Positions 1 to 8,907 of a stretch of 64,000 bases of DNA are shown piece after piece; the first letter of the stretch is position 1; every line of letters begins with the position of its first letter. Under the pieces are notes generated by a model. It did not search any database and was not told where the DNA came from. It saw nothing but the letters and a program-made list of their open reading frames with translations. The DNA comes from Micromonospora sp. NBRC 110009 (GTDB taxonomy: Bacteria > Actinomycetota > Actinomycetes > Mycobacteriales > Micromonosporaceae). The translations under genes were made by a program, and so were the position numbers. The DNA lies in assembly GCF_030518795.1 (NCBI RefSeq), contig NZ_CP130427.1, positions 5,146,001-5,210,000 of the forward strand, written 5' to 3'.

Positions 1-188
1 CGGACCCGGTCCAGCTCCACCCCGCACGTCGCCGCGGCGGCGAGCACCCACTCGAGCGGGTCCTCCACCTGGGCCAGGGTGCCGTGGAAGTCGAAGAGCA
101 CCGCCTCCACCGGCCGGCGGGACGGGCTCGGGCGGTCGGCGTCGTCGGCGCCGCTCGAGACGTGGGGCGGTTCGGCATGGTCCGGCAC
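1..188 (-). CDS. HAD-superfamily hydrolase, N-terminal fragment
   Basis: The gene runs off the left edge of the window, so only its first 62 residues are present. After a polar leader of about 27 residues comes VEAVLFDFHGTLAQVEDP, a hydrophobic strand followed by HAD motif I (DxxGT). In HAD phosphatases the residue two after the nucleophilic Asp is normally a second Asp acting as acid/base; here it is His (DFHGT), which argues against assuming a standard phosphatase. The GTG start at 188 was chosen because GTAGG sits nine bases upstream; an in-frame GTG at 197 is the alternative. It is divergent from the helicase gene at 275. Substrate unknown. Confidence 0.7.
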   Translation of the reverse strand, partial: MPDHAEPPHVSSGADDADRPSPSRRPVEAVLFDFHGTLAQVEDPLEWVLAAAATCGVELDRV

Positions 189-274
189 GTCGTGCACCCT
201 ACCGACCCGCTCCGACCGCCCTGCCGGATGGCCTTGGCCGGTGGCCGTCCGCCGTACCGATTAATCTTGAGGGC

Positions 275-3073
275 ATGTCGAGCCCCGCCGAGCGGTACGC
301 CGCGGCGCGCCGCCGGGCCGCGCAGGCCTCCGCCTTCCCGGCCCTGGACGAATTCGCCCGAGACCTGGGGTTCGACCTCGACGACTTCCAGCGCGAGGCG
401 TGCGAGGCCCTGGAGCGGGGCAGCGGGGTCCTGGTGTGCGCTCCCACGGGCGCCGGCAAGACCGTGGTCGGCGAGTTCGCCGTACACCTCGCCCTGCGCG
501 GCCGGCCGGGGCAACCGGCGGCCGCCGGCGGCGAGGGGCCGACCACCCGGCGCAAGTGCTTCTACACCACGCCGATCAAGGCGCTGTCGAACCAGAAGTA
601 CCACGACCTGGTGGACCGGTACGGCGCCGAGCAGGTCGGCCTGCTCACCGGCGACAACGCGATCAACGGCGACGCGCCCGTGGTGGTGATGACCACCGAG
701 GTGCTGCGCAACATGCTCTACGCCGGCTCGGCCACCCTGGAGGGCCTGGCCTACGTGGTGATGGACGAGGTGCACTACCTCGCCGACCGGTTCCGGGGCG
801 GGGTCTGGGAAGAGGTGATCATCCACCTGCCCGCCTCGGTCACCCTGGTCTCCCTGTCGGCCACCGTCTCCAACGCCGAGGAGTTCGCCGACTGGCTGGT
901 CACCGTGCGGGGCGAGACCGCGGTGGTGGTCAGCGAGCACCGGCCGGTGCCGCTGTGGCAGCACATGCTCGTGGGCAAGCGGATGTTCGACCTGTTCCAC
1001 GACGCCGACGCCGCGCGCAAGCACGACGTGCACCCGGAGCTGCTGCGCTACACCCGGGACACCGTGCGCCGGCTGGAGCTGGGGGAGGGGCGCAGCGCCG
1101 GCCCCGGCGCCGGGCGGCGCGGCCCGCGCTGGCGGGGCCCGATGCGCCCCGACATCGTCGACCGGCTCGACCGGGAGGGGCTGCTCCCGGCGATCCTGTT
1201 CATCTTCAGCCGGGCCGGCTGCGACGCGGCCGTGCAGCAGTGCCTCGCCGCCGGGCTGCGGCTGACCTCTTCGGAGGAGCGCGCGGAGATCCGCCGCGTG
1301 GTGGAGTCCCGGGTGACCGCGATCCCCGGCGAGGACCTCTCCGTGCTCGGCTACTGGGAGTGGCTCGACGGCCTCGAGCGGGGGCTGGCCGCCCACCACG
1401 CCGGCATGCTGCCGGCGTTCAAGGAGGTCGTCGAGGAGCTGTTCGTCCGCGGCCTGGTCAAGGCGGTCTTCGCCACCGAGACCCTGGCGCTGGGCATCAA
1501 CATGCCGGCCCGCTGCGTGGTGCTGGAGCGCCTGGTCAAGTTCAACGGCGAGGCGCACGTCGACCTCACCCCGGGCGAATACACCCAGCTCACCGGGCGC
1601 GCCGGCCGGCGGGGCATCGACATCGAGGGGCACGCGGTCGTGGTCTGGTCACCGGAGACCGACCCGCGGCACGTGGCCGGCCTCGCCTCCACCCGCACCT
1701 ACCCGCTGCGGTCCAGCTTCCGGCCGTCCTACAACATGGCGGTCAACCTGGTCGGCACGGTCGGCGCGGAGCCGGCCCGGGCCCTGCTGGAGTCGTCCTT
1801 CGCGCAGTTCCAGGCGGACCGGTCGGTCGTCGGCCTGGCCCGGCAGGTGCAGCGCAACACCGAGACCATCGAGGCGTACGGGGTGGAGGCGGCGTGCCAC
1901 CACGGCGACTTCGACGAGTACTTCGCGCTGCGGGTCGCCATCGCCGACCGGGAGCGCGCCATCGCCCGGCAGGGGCAGACCCAGCGGAAGGCCGCCGCCA
2001 TCGCCTCCCTGGAGCGGCTGCGGGTCGGCGACGTGATCCGGGTGCCGTCCGGCCGGCGGGCCGGCCTGGCGGTGGTGCTCGACCCGGCCACCGGTGGTTT
2101 CGGCGAGCCCCGCCCGTTGGTGCTCACCCAGGACCGCTGGGCCGGTCGGGTCAGCCCCGGCGACTTCACCACCCCGGCCGAGGTGCTCACCCGGATCCGG
2201 GTGCCCAAGCACTTCAACCACCGCTCCCCGGGCGCCCGGCGCGACCTGGCCGCGGCGGTCAGCGGCACCGGGCTGGACCGGCACGGCGGGCGGCGGGGCG
2301 GGCGCTCCCGACAGGCCGTCGGCGAGGACCACCGGCTCAGCCAGCTCCGCACCGAGCTGCGCCAGCACCCCTGCCACGCCTGCCCGGAGCGGGAGGAGCA
2401 CGCCCGCTGGGCGGAGCGGCGCCGCCGGCTGGAGCGCGACACCGAGGAGCTGCGCCAGCGGGTCGCGGGCCGGACCGGCTCGCTGGCCCGGACCTTCGAC
2501 CGGATCGTGGCGCTGCTGACCGCACGCGGCTACCTCTCCGCCGACGGGGAGGTCACCGACGCCGGCCGGATGCTCGGCCGGATCTGGACCGAGGCGGACC
2601 TGCTGGTCGCCGAGTGCCTGCGGCGCAAGGTGTGGGACGGGCTCTCCCCGGCCGAGCTGGCCGCCGCGGTCTCCGTGGTGGTCTTCGAGGCGCGCCGGGA
2701 CGTCGACGAGCGGGCCTCCGTGCCCCGCGGCGCGGTCGTCGACGCGGTGGACGAGACGCTGAAGCTGTGGAGCGACATCGAGGCGGACGAGGCCTCTCGC
2801 GGACTGGCCGTCACCCGGGAGCCCGACCTCGGCTTCGCCTGGCCGATCTACCGCTGGGCGCGCGGCGAGGCCCTGGCCAAGGTGCTCGCCAGCGGTCACC
2901 AGATCGACGGCGAGATGCCCGCCGGGGACTTCGTCCGCTGGGCCCGGCAGGTGGTCGACCTGCTCGGCCAGCTCGCCGACTCCGGCGGCGCGTCGGCGGA
3001 GCTGCGCGCCACCGCCCGGCAGGCCATCGCGGCGGTCAACCGGGGCGTCCTGGCCTATCACGCCGCCGCCTGA
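275..3073 (+). CDS. helY: HelY-type Ski2-like DEAD/DEAH-box helicase
   Basis: 932-residue superfamily 2 helicase, probably an ATP-dependent RNA helicase of the Ski2/Mtr4/HelY group. Residues 35-200 form the first RecA-like domain, with a Walker A (CAPTGAGKT, near residue 60) and a Walker B of the DEVH type (VVMDEVHYLADRF, near residue 164), plus SAT motif III (LVSLSATVSN). The second RecA domain (about 300-500) holds AGMLPAFKEVVEELF and the motif VI TGRAGRRGID. The C-terminal 400 residues match the extended Ski2-like/DSHCT region. Length and order agree with actinobacterial HelY. The ATG at 275 is preceded by GAGGG with almost no spacing, so translation may be inefficient. It appears to be a single-gene transcript. 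Confidence 0.93.
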   Translation: MSSPAERYAAARRRAAQASAFPALDEFARDLGFDLDDFQREACEALERGSGVLVCAPTGAGKTVVGEFAVHLALRGRPGQPAAAGGEGPTTRRKCFYTTPIKALSNQKYHDLVDRYGAEQVGLLTGDNAINGDAPVVVMTTEVLRNMLYAGSATLEGLAYVVMDEVHYLADRFRGGVWEEVIIHLPASVTLVSLSATVSNAEEFADWLVTVRGETAVVVSEHRPVPLWQHMLVGKRMFDLFHDADAARKHDVHPELLRYTRDTVRRLELGEGRSAGPGAGRRGPRWRGPMRPDIVDRLDREGLLPAILFIFSRAGCDAAVQQCLAAGLRLTSSEERAEIRRVVESRVTAIPGEDLSVLGYWEWLDGLERGLAAHHAGMLPAFKEVVEELFVRGLVKAVFATETLALGINMPARCVVLERLVKFNGEAHVDLTPGEYTQLTGRAGRRGIDIEGHAVVVWSPETDPRHVAGLASTRTYPLRSSFRPSYNMAVNLVGTVGAEPARALLESSFAQFQADRSVVGLARQVQRNTETIEAYGVEAACHHGDFDEYFALRVAIADRERAIARQGQTQRKAAAIASLERLRVGDVIRVPSGRRAGLAVVLDPATGGFGEPRPLVLTQDRWAGRVSPGDFTTPAEVLTRIRVPKHFNHRSPGARRDLAAAVSGTGLDRHGGRRGGRSRQAVGEDHRLSQLRTELRQHPCHACPEREEHARWAERRRRLERDTEELRQRVAGRTGSLARTFDRIVALLTARGYLSADGEVTDAGRMLGRIWTEADLLVAECLRRKVWDGLSPAELAAAVSVVVFEARRDVDERASVPRGAVVDAVDETLKLWSDIEADEASRGLAVTREPDLGFAWPIYRWARGEALAKVLASGHQIDGEMPAGDFVRWARQVVDLLGQLADSGGASAELRATARQAIAAVNRGVLAYHAAA

Positions 3074-3238
3074 TCATCACCTTGCGTCACCGTTTGCGGC
3101 GAATCGACGCATCGCACAGTCACCGCGAAAGTACCCCCGAATTTGCCCGGCGGTACTGTTGCGCCTGCACAAGTAACTCCCCGATCATGGCTCGGGTGCC
3201 CTTTGCAGAGTGCCGGTAGCAATGGGGGGACGGCCGCG

Positions 3239-4114
3239 ATGGCGGAAATCAATCACTTTGAGTACGGGTGGATCACGCCCGCGCTGAGCTATGCCCTGTC
3301 CGTGCTGGGCTCGTTCCTTGGACTGATCCTCGCCGGGCGGATCCGTACCGCCCGCAGCACGGGCCAGCGGGTCTGGTGGGGTCTGCTCGCCGCGTGGGCG
3401 ATCGGTGGTACGGCGATCTGGGCGATGCACTTCATGGCGATGCTCGGGTTCGCCGTCGCCGGCACCCGGATCCGCTACGACGTGCCGATCACCGCGGCCA
3501 GCACGTTGATCGCCGTGCTGGCGGTCGGCATCGGGCTGGCCATCGTCGGCACCGGCCGCCTCAGCGCGTTCCGGCTCCTCGCCGGCGGTGTGTTCACCGG
3601 TGCCGGGGTAGTTGCCATGCACTACACCGGCATGGCCGCGATGCGGCTGGACGGCACCTTGTCCTACGACCGCACCCGGGTCGGCCTGTCGGTGCTCATC
3701 GCCGTGGTGGCCGCCACCGTGGCGCTCTGGCTGTCGATGACGGTCCGCCGGGCGCTGGCCATCGTCGCGTCGGCGCTGCTGATGGGGGTCGCCGTCAACG
3801 GGATGCACTTCACCGGGATGAGCGCCCTCTCGGTGCACCTGCACGAGCGGCGCGGCGAGCTGGGTGGCACCGAGGTCAGCGGCCTGCTGGTGCCGATCAT
3901 CCTCGCGGTGATCTTCGGCGTGGTCGGGCTGGTCTACGCGCTGCTCGCCGCGCCCACCGATGAGGACCGGGCCGGCGCGGCGTACCTGGAAGCGCGGTGG
4001 GACGCCGCGGCGACGCCCGAGCCGGCCCCGGACCCGGTGGGCCTGCGTGGTCGGTCCACCCTGGGGCAACCGGGCACGCCGTTTCCGTCCCGGCGGGGCG
4101 ACGTCGGCCGCTGA
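3239..4114 (+). CDS. Stand-alone MHYT-domain membrane sensor
   Basis: 291-residue integral membrane protein with about seven hydrophobic segments in residues 10-250. It carries three copies of the defining MHYT signature: MHFMAMLGF, MHYTGMAAM and MHFTGMSAL. MHYT domains are proposed to sense a diatomic gas through a metal held by their Met/His residues and are usually fused to GGDEF/EAL or kinase output domains. Here the last 45 residues are only a short Pro/Arg-rich cytoplasmic tail, so any output must come from a partner. The ATG at 3239 has GGGGGGA eight bases upstream, which rules out the longer open frame from 3143. It is convergent with the exonuclease gene downstream. Confidence 0.88.
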   Translation: MAEINHFEYGWITPALSYALSVLGSFLGLILAGRIRTARSTGQRVWWGLLAAWAIGGTAIWAMHFMAMLGFAVAGTRIRYDVPITAASTLIAVLAVGIGLAIVGTGRLSAFRLLAGGVFTGAGVVAMHYTGMAAMRLDGTLSYDRTRVGLSVLIAVVAATVALWLSMTVRRALAIVASALLMGVAVNGMHFTGMSALSVHLHERRGELGGTEVSGLLVPIILAVIFGVVGLVYALLAAPTDEDRAGAAYLEARWDAAATPEPAPDPVGLRGRSTLGQPGTPFPSRRGDVGR

Positions 4115-4172
4115 CCCGGCCCGACGCTTCGGGGGCGGTGGCCCGAGCGACCGCCGCCCCGGCCGAGCACCG

Positions 4173-5093
4173 TCAGGACCGGTCGGCCAGCGCGTCGACC
4201 AGGCGGCGGCACGAGCCGGCGAGGTTCCACCGCTGCGCCAACTCCAGCAGTCGGTCCGGGTCCGCCGGCGCGGTCGGCAGTGCGGTCGCCAGCTCCGGCA
4301 GCGGCACGTCGGTGGCGACCTGGACCACCTTCGGCGCGACGGCCAGGTAGTCCCGGGCCGCCGCCAGCTTGCTGCGCAGCCCCGGGGCGAAGCCGGACTC
4401 CCCGTCGTCCAGCGCGGCGAGGATGCCGTCCAGCCCGCCGTACCGCTCGATCAGCCGGGCAGCGGTCTTCTCGCCCACCCCGGGCACCCCGGGGAGGCCG
4501 TCACTCGGGTCGCCGCGCAGGGCGGCGAAGTCGGCGTACCGGTCGGCGGGGACCCCGTAGCGGGCCCGGACCGCGGCGTCGTCGCAGTCGTCCAGCTTCG
4601 ACACGCCGCGCCCGACGTAGAGCAGCCGCACCTGGCGGGCGTCGTCGACGAGCTGGAACAGGTCGCGGTCGCCGGAGACCACCTCGGCCGGGCCGGGCTG
4701 GGTCACCGAGAGGGTGCCGAGCACGTCGTCGGCCTCGTAGCCGGTCGCGCCGACGGCGGTGACGCCGAGCGCGTCGAGGACCTCGAGGATCATCGGCACC
4801 TGGGGGGAGAGGGTGTCGGGGACCACCTCGCCGCCCTCCGGCGCCACCCGGTGCGCCTTGTACGACGGCAGCAGCTCCACCCGCCAGGCCGGCCGCCAGT
4901 CGAAGTCGAGGGCGCAGACCATCCGGTCCGGCCGCCGGGTGCGGACGAGCTGGGCGAGCATGTCGAGGAAGCCGCGGACGGCGTTGACCGGTTGGCCGTC
5001 GTCCGTCTTCGCCGCCGACTCCGGAATGCCGAAGTAGGCGCGGAAGTAGAGGCTGGGGGAGTCGATCAGCAGGATCGGGGGTTGCTGGGCCAC
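4173..5093 (-). CDS. 5'-3' exonuclease (PolA N-domain type, PIN/H3TH)
   Basis: 306-residue stand-alone homologue of the 5'-nuclease domain of DNA polymerase I. LLIDSPSLYFRAYFG opens the PIN-like fold; acidic metal-ligand clusters follow (ALDFDW near residue 63, GYEADDVLG near 118, VVSGDRDLFQLV near 139). The helix-hairpin-helix DNA-binding part reads GDPSDGLPGVPGVGEKTAARLI near residues 195-215. These residues are those expected for a two-metal flap/5'-3' exonuclease in DNA replication or repair. It follows the small membrane-protein gene at 5155-5379 by 61 bp on the same strand and may share its transcript. Actinobacteria often carry such a paralogue besides PolA itself. Confidence 0.92.
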   Translation of the reverse strand: MAQQPPILLIDSPSLYFRAYFGIPESAAKTDDGQPVNAVRGFLDMLAQLVRTRRPDRMVCALDFDWRPAWRVELLPSYKAHRVAPEGGEVVPDTLSPQVPMILEVLDALGVTAVGATGYEADDVLGTLSVTQPGPAEVVSGDRDLFQLVDDARQVRLLYVGRGVSKLDDCDDAAVRARYGVPADRYADFAALRGDPSDGLPGVPGVGEKTAARLIERYGGLDGILAALDDGESGFAPGLRSKLAAARDYLAVAPKVVQVATDVPLPELATALPTAPADPDRLLELAQRWNLAGSCRRLVDALADRS

Positions 5094-5154
5094 CTCGACA
5101 GCCTGGCACAGCGATGTGACGAGGTGGGGGACCGGTGACCGGTGCCGTCGGACG

Positions 5155-5379
5155 TCAGCCGCGGTCCTGGCGGTAGAGGACTTCCTTGCGGGCCAGCCGC
5201 TGCACCGCGTAGCTGGCGCCGAGGAGGACGAACGCGAGCACCACCTCGACCCAGGCCAGGGCCCCGTTGGCGACGGTCAGGCCGAGCAGCAGCAGCGCCA
5301 GCCCGACCACCGCGAGGACGCCGGCCCACAACAGCCGGCGACGTCGTGCCGACGCCCGGTCCGGGCCACTGTCCGCCAC
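5155..5379 (-). CDS. Small two-helix membrane protein, unknown function
   Basis: 74 residues: an Arg-rich N-terminus (RASARRRRLL), two adjacent hydrophobic helices (about residues 16-36 and 40-60) and a basic C-terminal tail ending YRQDRG. The positive-inside rule suggests a hairpin with both ends in the cytoplasm. No family recognised. The gene lies 61 bp upstream of the exonuclease on the same strand. The ATG start is preceded by a purine-rich GGGAGGGAGGG stretch on the coding strand, a strong ribosome binding site. Coding status rests on this site, the codon bias and the clean membrane topology. Confidence 0.7.
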   Translation of the reverse strand: MADSGPDRASARRRRLLWAGVLAVVGLALLLLGLTVANGALAWVEVVLAFVLLGASYAVQRLARKEVLYRQDRG

Positions 5380-5486
5380 CGTCCCTCCCTCCCGGAGCCT
5401 GCCACCCGCCAGGCTATCGGCGCGGGCCGCCCGCCGGACCGATAACCGGCGGGTGGCCCGGCGCGCTCCCCGGCAGACTGGGCGGC

Positions 5487-6560
5487 ATGGCGTTCGTACC
5501 CGGCCTGACGCTCTGCCGGCGCTTCCACGACGAGGTGGTCGCCCCGCTGCTCGCCGGGCGGCTGCCCGGCCTCCGGTACGCCGCCGGCCTGCTCGATGGG
5601 GGCTCGGAACTGCTCGGGCTGGACACCCCGCGCTCCACCGACCACGACTGGGGACCGCGTACCCAGCTCTTCGTCGCTGATCCCGCCGACGTCGCGCCCA
5701 CCCGGGCGGTCCTGGACGCCGGCCTGCCGGGGGAGTTCCTCGGCTGGCCGACCCGGTTCGCCGGCGGTCCGGACGTCCGGCTCGGGGTGGTCCGGGCGGA
5801 CGGCGACCGGCACGGGGTGAGCGTCGACGAGCTGAGCGGGTGGCTGCGTGAGCGGCTGGCCTGTGACCCGCGCGCCGGGATGGGGGTGCCGGACTGGCTC
5901 TCCGCGCCGACCCAGCGGCTGGCCGAGCTGACCGGCGGGGCGGTCTTCCACGACGGGCTCGACGGCGCGCTCACCGCCGTCCGGGCGGCGCTGGCGTGGT
6001 ATCCGGACGATGTCTGGCGGCACGTGCTGGCGGCCGGATGGCAGCGCGTCGGCCAGACCGAGCACCTGGTCGGCCGGTGCGCCGAGGTCGGCGACGAGCT
6101 GGGCAGCCGGGTGGTGGCCGGCGTGCTGGCCCGGGACCTGATGCGGCTGGGCCTGCTGCTGCACCGGCGCTGGCCGCCGTACGCGAAGTGGCTCGGCACC
6201 GTCTTCGCCGCCCTGCCGGCGGCGGGGTCGGTGGTCGACGCGCTGCGCGACGCGATCGGGCCCGGTGACTGGCCGGCCCGGGAGGCCGGGCTGGTGCGGG
6301 CCCTGGAGACGGTCGCGGCGTGGACCAACCAGACCGGGCTGGCCGCGCGGGTCGATCCCGGCGTCCGGCCGTTCCACGACCGGCCGTTCCTGGTCCTGCG
6401 CGCGGAACGGTTCGTCGCCGCGCTGCGGGCCGCCATCACCGACCCGGACCTGCGCGACCGCCCGCCGCTCGGCGGGGTCGACCAGTACCTGGACAACGTC
6501 GACGTGCTCACCCGCCCGGAGCGGGTCCGCCGGGTCGCCGGGGCGGTGCTGCCGGACTGA
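5487..6560 (+). CDS. DUF4037 protein with nucleotidyltransferase-like N-domain
   Basis: 357 residues. The N-terminal part contains GLLDGGSELLGLDTPRSTDHD, which has the GS...DxD layout of the nucleotidyltransferase fold. The remainder is mostly helical and matches the architecture of DUF4037 proteins (ALAWYPDDVWRHVLAAGW, then KWLGTVFAALP and QTGLAARVDPGVRPFHDRPF). The target is unknown; family members are often guessed to modify small molecules or nucleic acids. The ATG at 5487 is the family-like start (AFVPGLTLCRRFHDEVV); the frame is open further upstream without a better start. It stands alone and is convergent with the MFS gene only nine bases away. Confidence 0.8.
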   Translation: MAFVPGLTLCRRFHDEVVAPLLAGRLPGLRYAAGLLDGGSELLGLDTPRSTDHDWGPRTQLFVADPADVAPTRAVLDAGLPGEFLGWPTRFAGGPDVRLGVVRADGDRHGVSVDELSGWLRERLACDPRAGMGVPDWLSAPTQRLAELTGGAVFHDGLDGALTAVRAALAWYPDDVWRHVLAAGWQRVGQTEHLVGRCAEVGDELGSRVVAGVLARDLMRLGLLLHRRWPPYAKWLGTVFAALPAAGSVVDALRDAIGPGDWPAREAGLVRALETVAAWTNQTGLAARVDPGVRPFHDRPFLVLRAERFVAALRAAITDPDLRDRPPLGGVDQYLDNVDVLTRPERVRRVAGAVLPD

Positions 6561-6569
6561 CCGTCCGGG

Positions 6570-7835
6570 TCAGCCGACCGGCGCGGCGCGGCGCGGCTCC
6601 GCCGGCTCGTCGCCCCGCAGGTCGGTGAGGTCGCGCAGCCCGCGCACGGGGGACAGCAGCAGCGCCAGCGGCGCCAGCACCGTGGCCGCGGCGAACGCGA
6701 ACAGGGTGACCCGGGCGCCGGCCAGGCCGGCGAGGGCGCCGGCCGCCAGCCCGCCGACCGGGATCGCCCCCCACGAGACGAAGCGGACCGTGGCCATCAC
6801 CCGGGACAGCAGCTCCGGCGGGCTGGCGGTCTGCCGGTAGGTGCGGGTGGTCACGCTGAGCACCACCACGCCCCCGGCGAAGACGACGTTGCCGGCGGCG
6901 AACGCGAGGTACGCGGGCCACCCGACGCCCAGCGGCACCAGGAACGCGCCGGCGACCGCCACCAGGCTGGCGACCACCAGGGACCGGGCGGTGCCCCACC
7001 GGCCGGTGATCCAGGGCGTCAGGGTGGCCCCGACCAGCGATCCGACGCCCTCGACGGCGAGCAGCAGACCGACCAGGGCGGCCGGGGTGTGCAGCTCACG
7101 GACCAGGTAGAGCGGGTAGACCGCCAACTGCGCCCCGCAGACGAAGTTCACCGCGGTGGCCGTCCACATCGTCGGGCCCATCACGCGGTGGCGGGTGACG
7201 TACCGCCAACCCTCGCCGATCATGGCGCGCACCGGCGGCCACCGGTCGGGGGCGTCGACCCGCCGGGCCGGCAGCGTCCGCAGCAGCGCCGCGGAGACCA
7301 GGTAGCTGGCCGCGTCCACCAGCACGGCGGGCACCGCGCCGAGCGCCTGCACCGCGAGGCCGCCGAGGGACGGGCCGCTGAGCTGGGTGCCGGCGTGCGT
7401 GGCCGAGGTGAGGCTGTTGCGGGCGTGCAGCTGCTCGCGGCTGACGATGGCCGGCAGGAAGGTGGCGTTGGCGACGTCGAAGAGCACGTTGGCGAAGCTG
7501 ACCACGAGGGCCACGACGACCAGCTGGGCGACGGTCAGCCAGTCCCACCACCAGGTGAGCGGGATGGACGCCACCGCGACCGCCCGGGCCAGGTCGGCGC
7601 CGATCTGGGCGCCGCGCAGCGGCAGCCGCTGGACGATCACCCCGGCGGGCAGCCCGATCACCAGCCAGGCGACGTAGCTGGCGGCGGCGATCAGGCCCAT
7701 CTCGAACGCGGACGCGTCCAGCACGGTCAGCGCGGTGAGCGGGAGCGCCACCGCGCCGACCGCCGACCCCACCTGGCTGGTCGTGCCGGCGGTCCACCAG
7801 CGCCAGAACACCCCGGCCCCCTGTCCGACGGACAT
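6570..7835 (-). CDS. MFS exporter (EntS/DHA3-like)
   Basis: 421-residue major facilitator with about twelve transmembrane helices. FWRWWTAGTTSQVGSAVGAV at the N-terminus and the asymmetric conserved loops resemble the DHA3/EntS branch, which exports siderophores or drugs. Substrate cannot be told from sequence. It is divergent from the HxlR-peroxiredoxin gene at 7919, and an 84-bp shared promoter region holds a palindrome at 7864-7878. This layout strongly suggests that the HxlR protein controls the pump. The 3' end is convergent with the DUF4037 gene. Confidence 0.88.
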   Translation of the reverse strand: MSVGQGAGVFWRWWTAGTTSQVGSAVGAVALPLTALTVLDASAFEMGLIAAASYVAWLVIGLPAGVIVQRLPLRGAQIGADLARAVAVASIPLTWWWDWLTVAQLVVVALVVSFANVLFDVANATFLPAIVSREQLHARNSLTSATHAGTQLSGPSLGGLAVQALGAVPAVLVDAASYLVSAALLRTLPARRVDAPDRWPPVRAMIGEGWRYVTRHRVMGPTMWTATAVNFVCGAQLAVYPLYLVRELHTPAALVGLLLAVEGVGSLVGATLTPWITGRWGTARSLVVASLVAVAGAFLVPLGVGWPAYLAFAAGNVVFAGGVVVLSVTTRTYRQTASPPELLSRVMATVRFVSWGAIPVGGLAAGALAGLAGARVTLFAFAAATVLAPLALLLSPVRGLRDLTDLRGDEPAEPRRAAPVG

Positions 7836-7863
7836 GCCGCCAACCCCCGATCCGAGCCAGTGA

Positions 7864-7888
7864 GTTCCAATCTGAAACGGACTATAGT
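7864..7888 (+). promoter_or_regulatory. HxlR operator candidate and -10 box
   Basis: GTTCCAATCTGAAAC (7864-7878) is an inverted repeat with half-sites GTTNCA/TGNAAC. It is followed at 7883-7888 by TATAGT, a good -10 hexamer for the gene at 7919; the corresponding -35 (GTGAGT, 7860-7865) is poor. The palindrome lies between the -35 and -10 positions, where a bound repressor would block transcription. Its assignment to the adjacent HxlR protein is inference. Confidence 0.5.
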
Positions 7889-7918
7889 CGAGGCGGCCGG
7901 TCGAGCGGGAGGTGGGAT

Positions 7919-8812
7919 GTGCGGCGTGCGGAGCTCGGGGACGCCGACTGCGGCATCGCCCAGGCGCTGGGCGTGCTCGGCGACTGGTGGACCTTCCTGA
8001 TCGTCCGGGAGATCGCCGGCGGCACTACCCGGTTCGACGCCCTCCAGCGGGAGCTGGGCGTCAGCCGGCGGGCACTCACCGAACGACTCGGCGGCCTCGT
8101 CGAGCACGGGGTGCTGCGCCGCCAGCCCTACTCGGCGCACCCGCCGCGCCACGACTACCTGCTCACCGGCAAGGGGGAGGCGCTGCTGCCGGTGCTGGTC
8201 GCGCTCCAGGACTGGGGCACCCGGCACGTGATGGGTGACGGTGCGCTCACCGCCACCGCCGGCGCCGACTCCGCCGAGGCGCGCCGGGTGCACCACCTGG
8301 TCGGCCGGCGCGTGCCGGCGATGACGCTGCGCCGGCACGACGGCGGGGCGGAGCCGCCCGCGGTGCCCGGCCGGTGGACCGTCCTCTACCTGTTCCCGGG
8401 CGCGTTCGCCCCGGAGGCCCAGGGCCTGCCGCCGGGCTGGGCGGAGATCCCCGGCGCCGTCGGGTGCACCCTCGAATCCCGCACGTACGCCGACCGGCAC
8501 GAGCGCTTCCGTGCCGCCGGCGCCGAGGTGCGCGGGGTGAGCACCCAGCGCCCGGACCAGCTGGCCGCCTTCGCCGCGCACGCCCGGCTGCCGTACCCGC
8601 TGCTGTCCGACGTGGACGCGCGGCTCGCGGCCGGCCTGCTGCTGCCCACCTTCCGGGCCGGCGGGGTGGACCGGTTCAAGCGGCTGACCCTGCTGGTCGA
8701 CCCGGAGGCCGTGGTGCGGTCGGTGCAGTTCCCGGTGACCGACCCGGCCGGCTCGGTCGACGAGATGCTCATCGAGGTACGCCGCCGGGCGGGGGCCACC
8801 GCGGGGCGGTGA
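7919..8812 (+). CDS. HxlR-family regulator fused to a peroxiredoxin-like domain
   Basis: 297-residue two-domain protein. Residues 1-105 are a HxlR/MarR-like winged helix (CGIAQALGVLGDWWTFLIVR, SRRALTERLGGLVEHGVLRR). Residues 120-290 are a thioredoxin-fold AhpC/BCP-like redoxin: WTVLYLFPGAF, then GCTLESRTYADRHERFRAAG with Cys183 at the peroxidatic position (PGCTxE in BCP), then RGVSTQ and PYPLLSDVD. HxlR proteins sense electrophiles or redox stress through cysteines, and Cys12 is also near the DNA-binding domain, so the fused redoxin may be a built-in peroxide sensor. GTG at 7919 has GGAGG six bases upstream. Divergent from the MFS pump it probably controls. Confidence 0.85.
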   Translation: MRRAELGDADCGIAQALGVLGDWWTFLIVREIAGGTTRFDALQRELGVSRRALTERLGGLVEHGVLRRQPYSAHPPRHDYLLTGKGEALLPVLVALQDWGTRHVMGDGALTATAGADSAEARRVHHLVGRRVPAMTLRRHDGGAEPPAVPGRWTVLYLFPGAFAPEAQGLPPGWAEIPGAVGCTLESRTYADRHERFRAAGAEVRGVSTQRPDQLAAFAAHARLPYPLLSDVDARLAAGLLLPTFRAGGVDRFKRLTLLVDPEAVVRSVQFPVTDPAGSVDEMLIEVRRRAGATAGR

Positions 8813-8835
8813 CGTCGGGGCCGGGGTCGGCCGAG

Positions 8836-8860
8836 GCATGAGTGCGCTGTCGCCGGGTAG
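8836..8860 (+). promoter_or_regulatory. SigB/SigF-type promoter candidate for rpmJ2
   Basis: GCAT (8836-8839), a 15-base spacer and GGGTAG (8855-8860) fit the actinomycete sigma-B pattern GNNT-N14-16-GGGTA. The -10-like box lies 48 bases before the rpmJ start. Near-identical elements stand at 58018-58042 and 59017-59041. Confidence 0.45.
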
Positions 8861-8907
8861 GCGGGCTGGGCAGCCGAGAATCGAGCCGGTACGGGGGTGA
8901 CCCGGGG

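Noticed and set aside
3074..3238. Possible riboswitch upstream of the MHYT gene
   Set aside because: Only a five-base hairpin (CCCGA/TCGGG near 3180-3196) was found; none of the conserved cores of c-di-GMP, c-di-AMP, TPP or cobalamin riboswitches could be matched.
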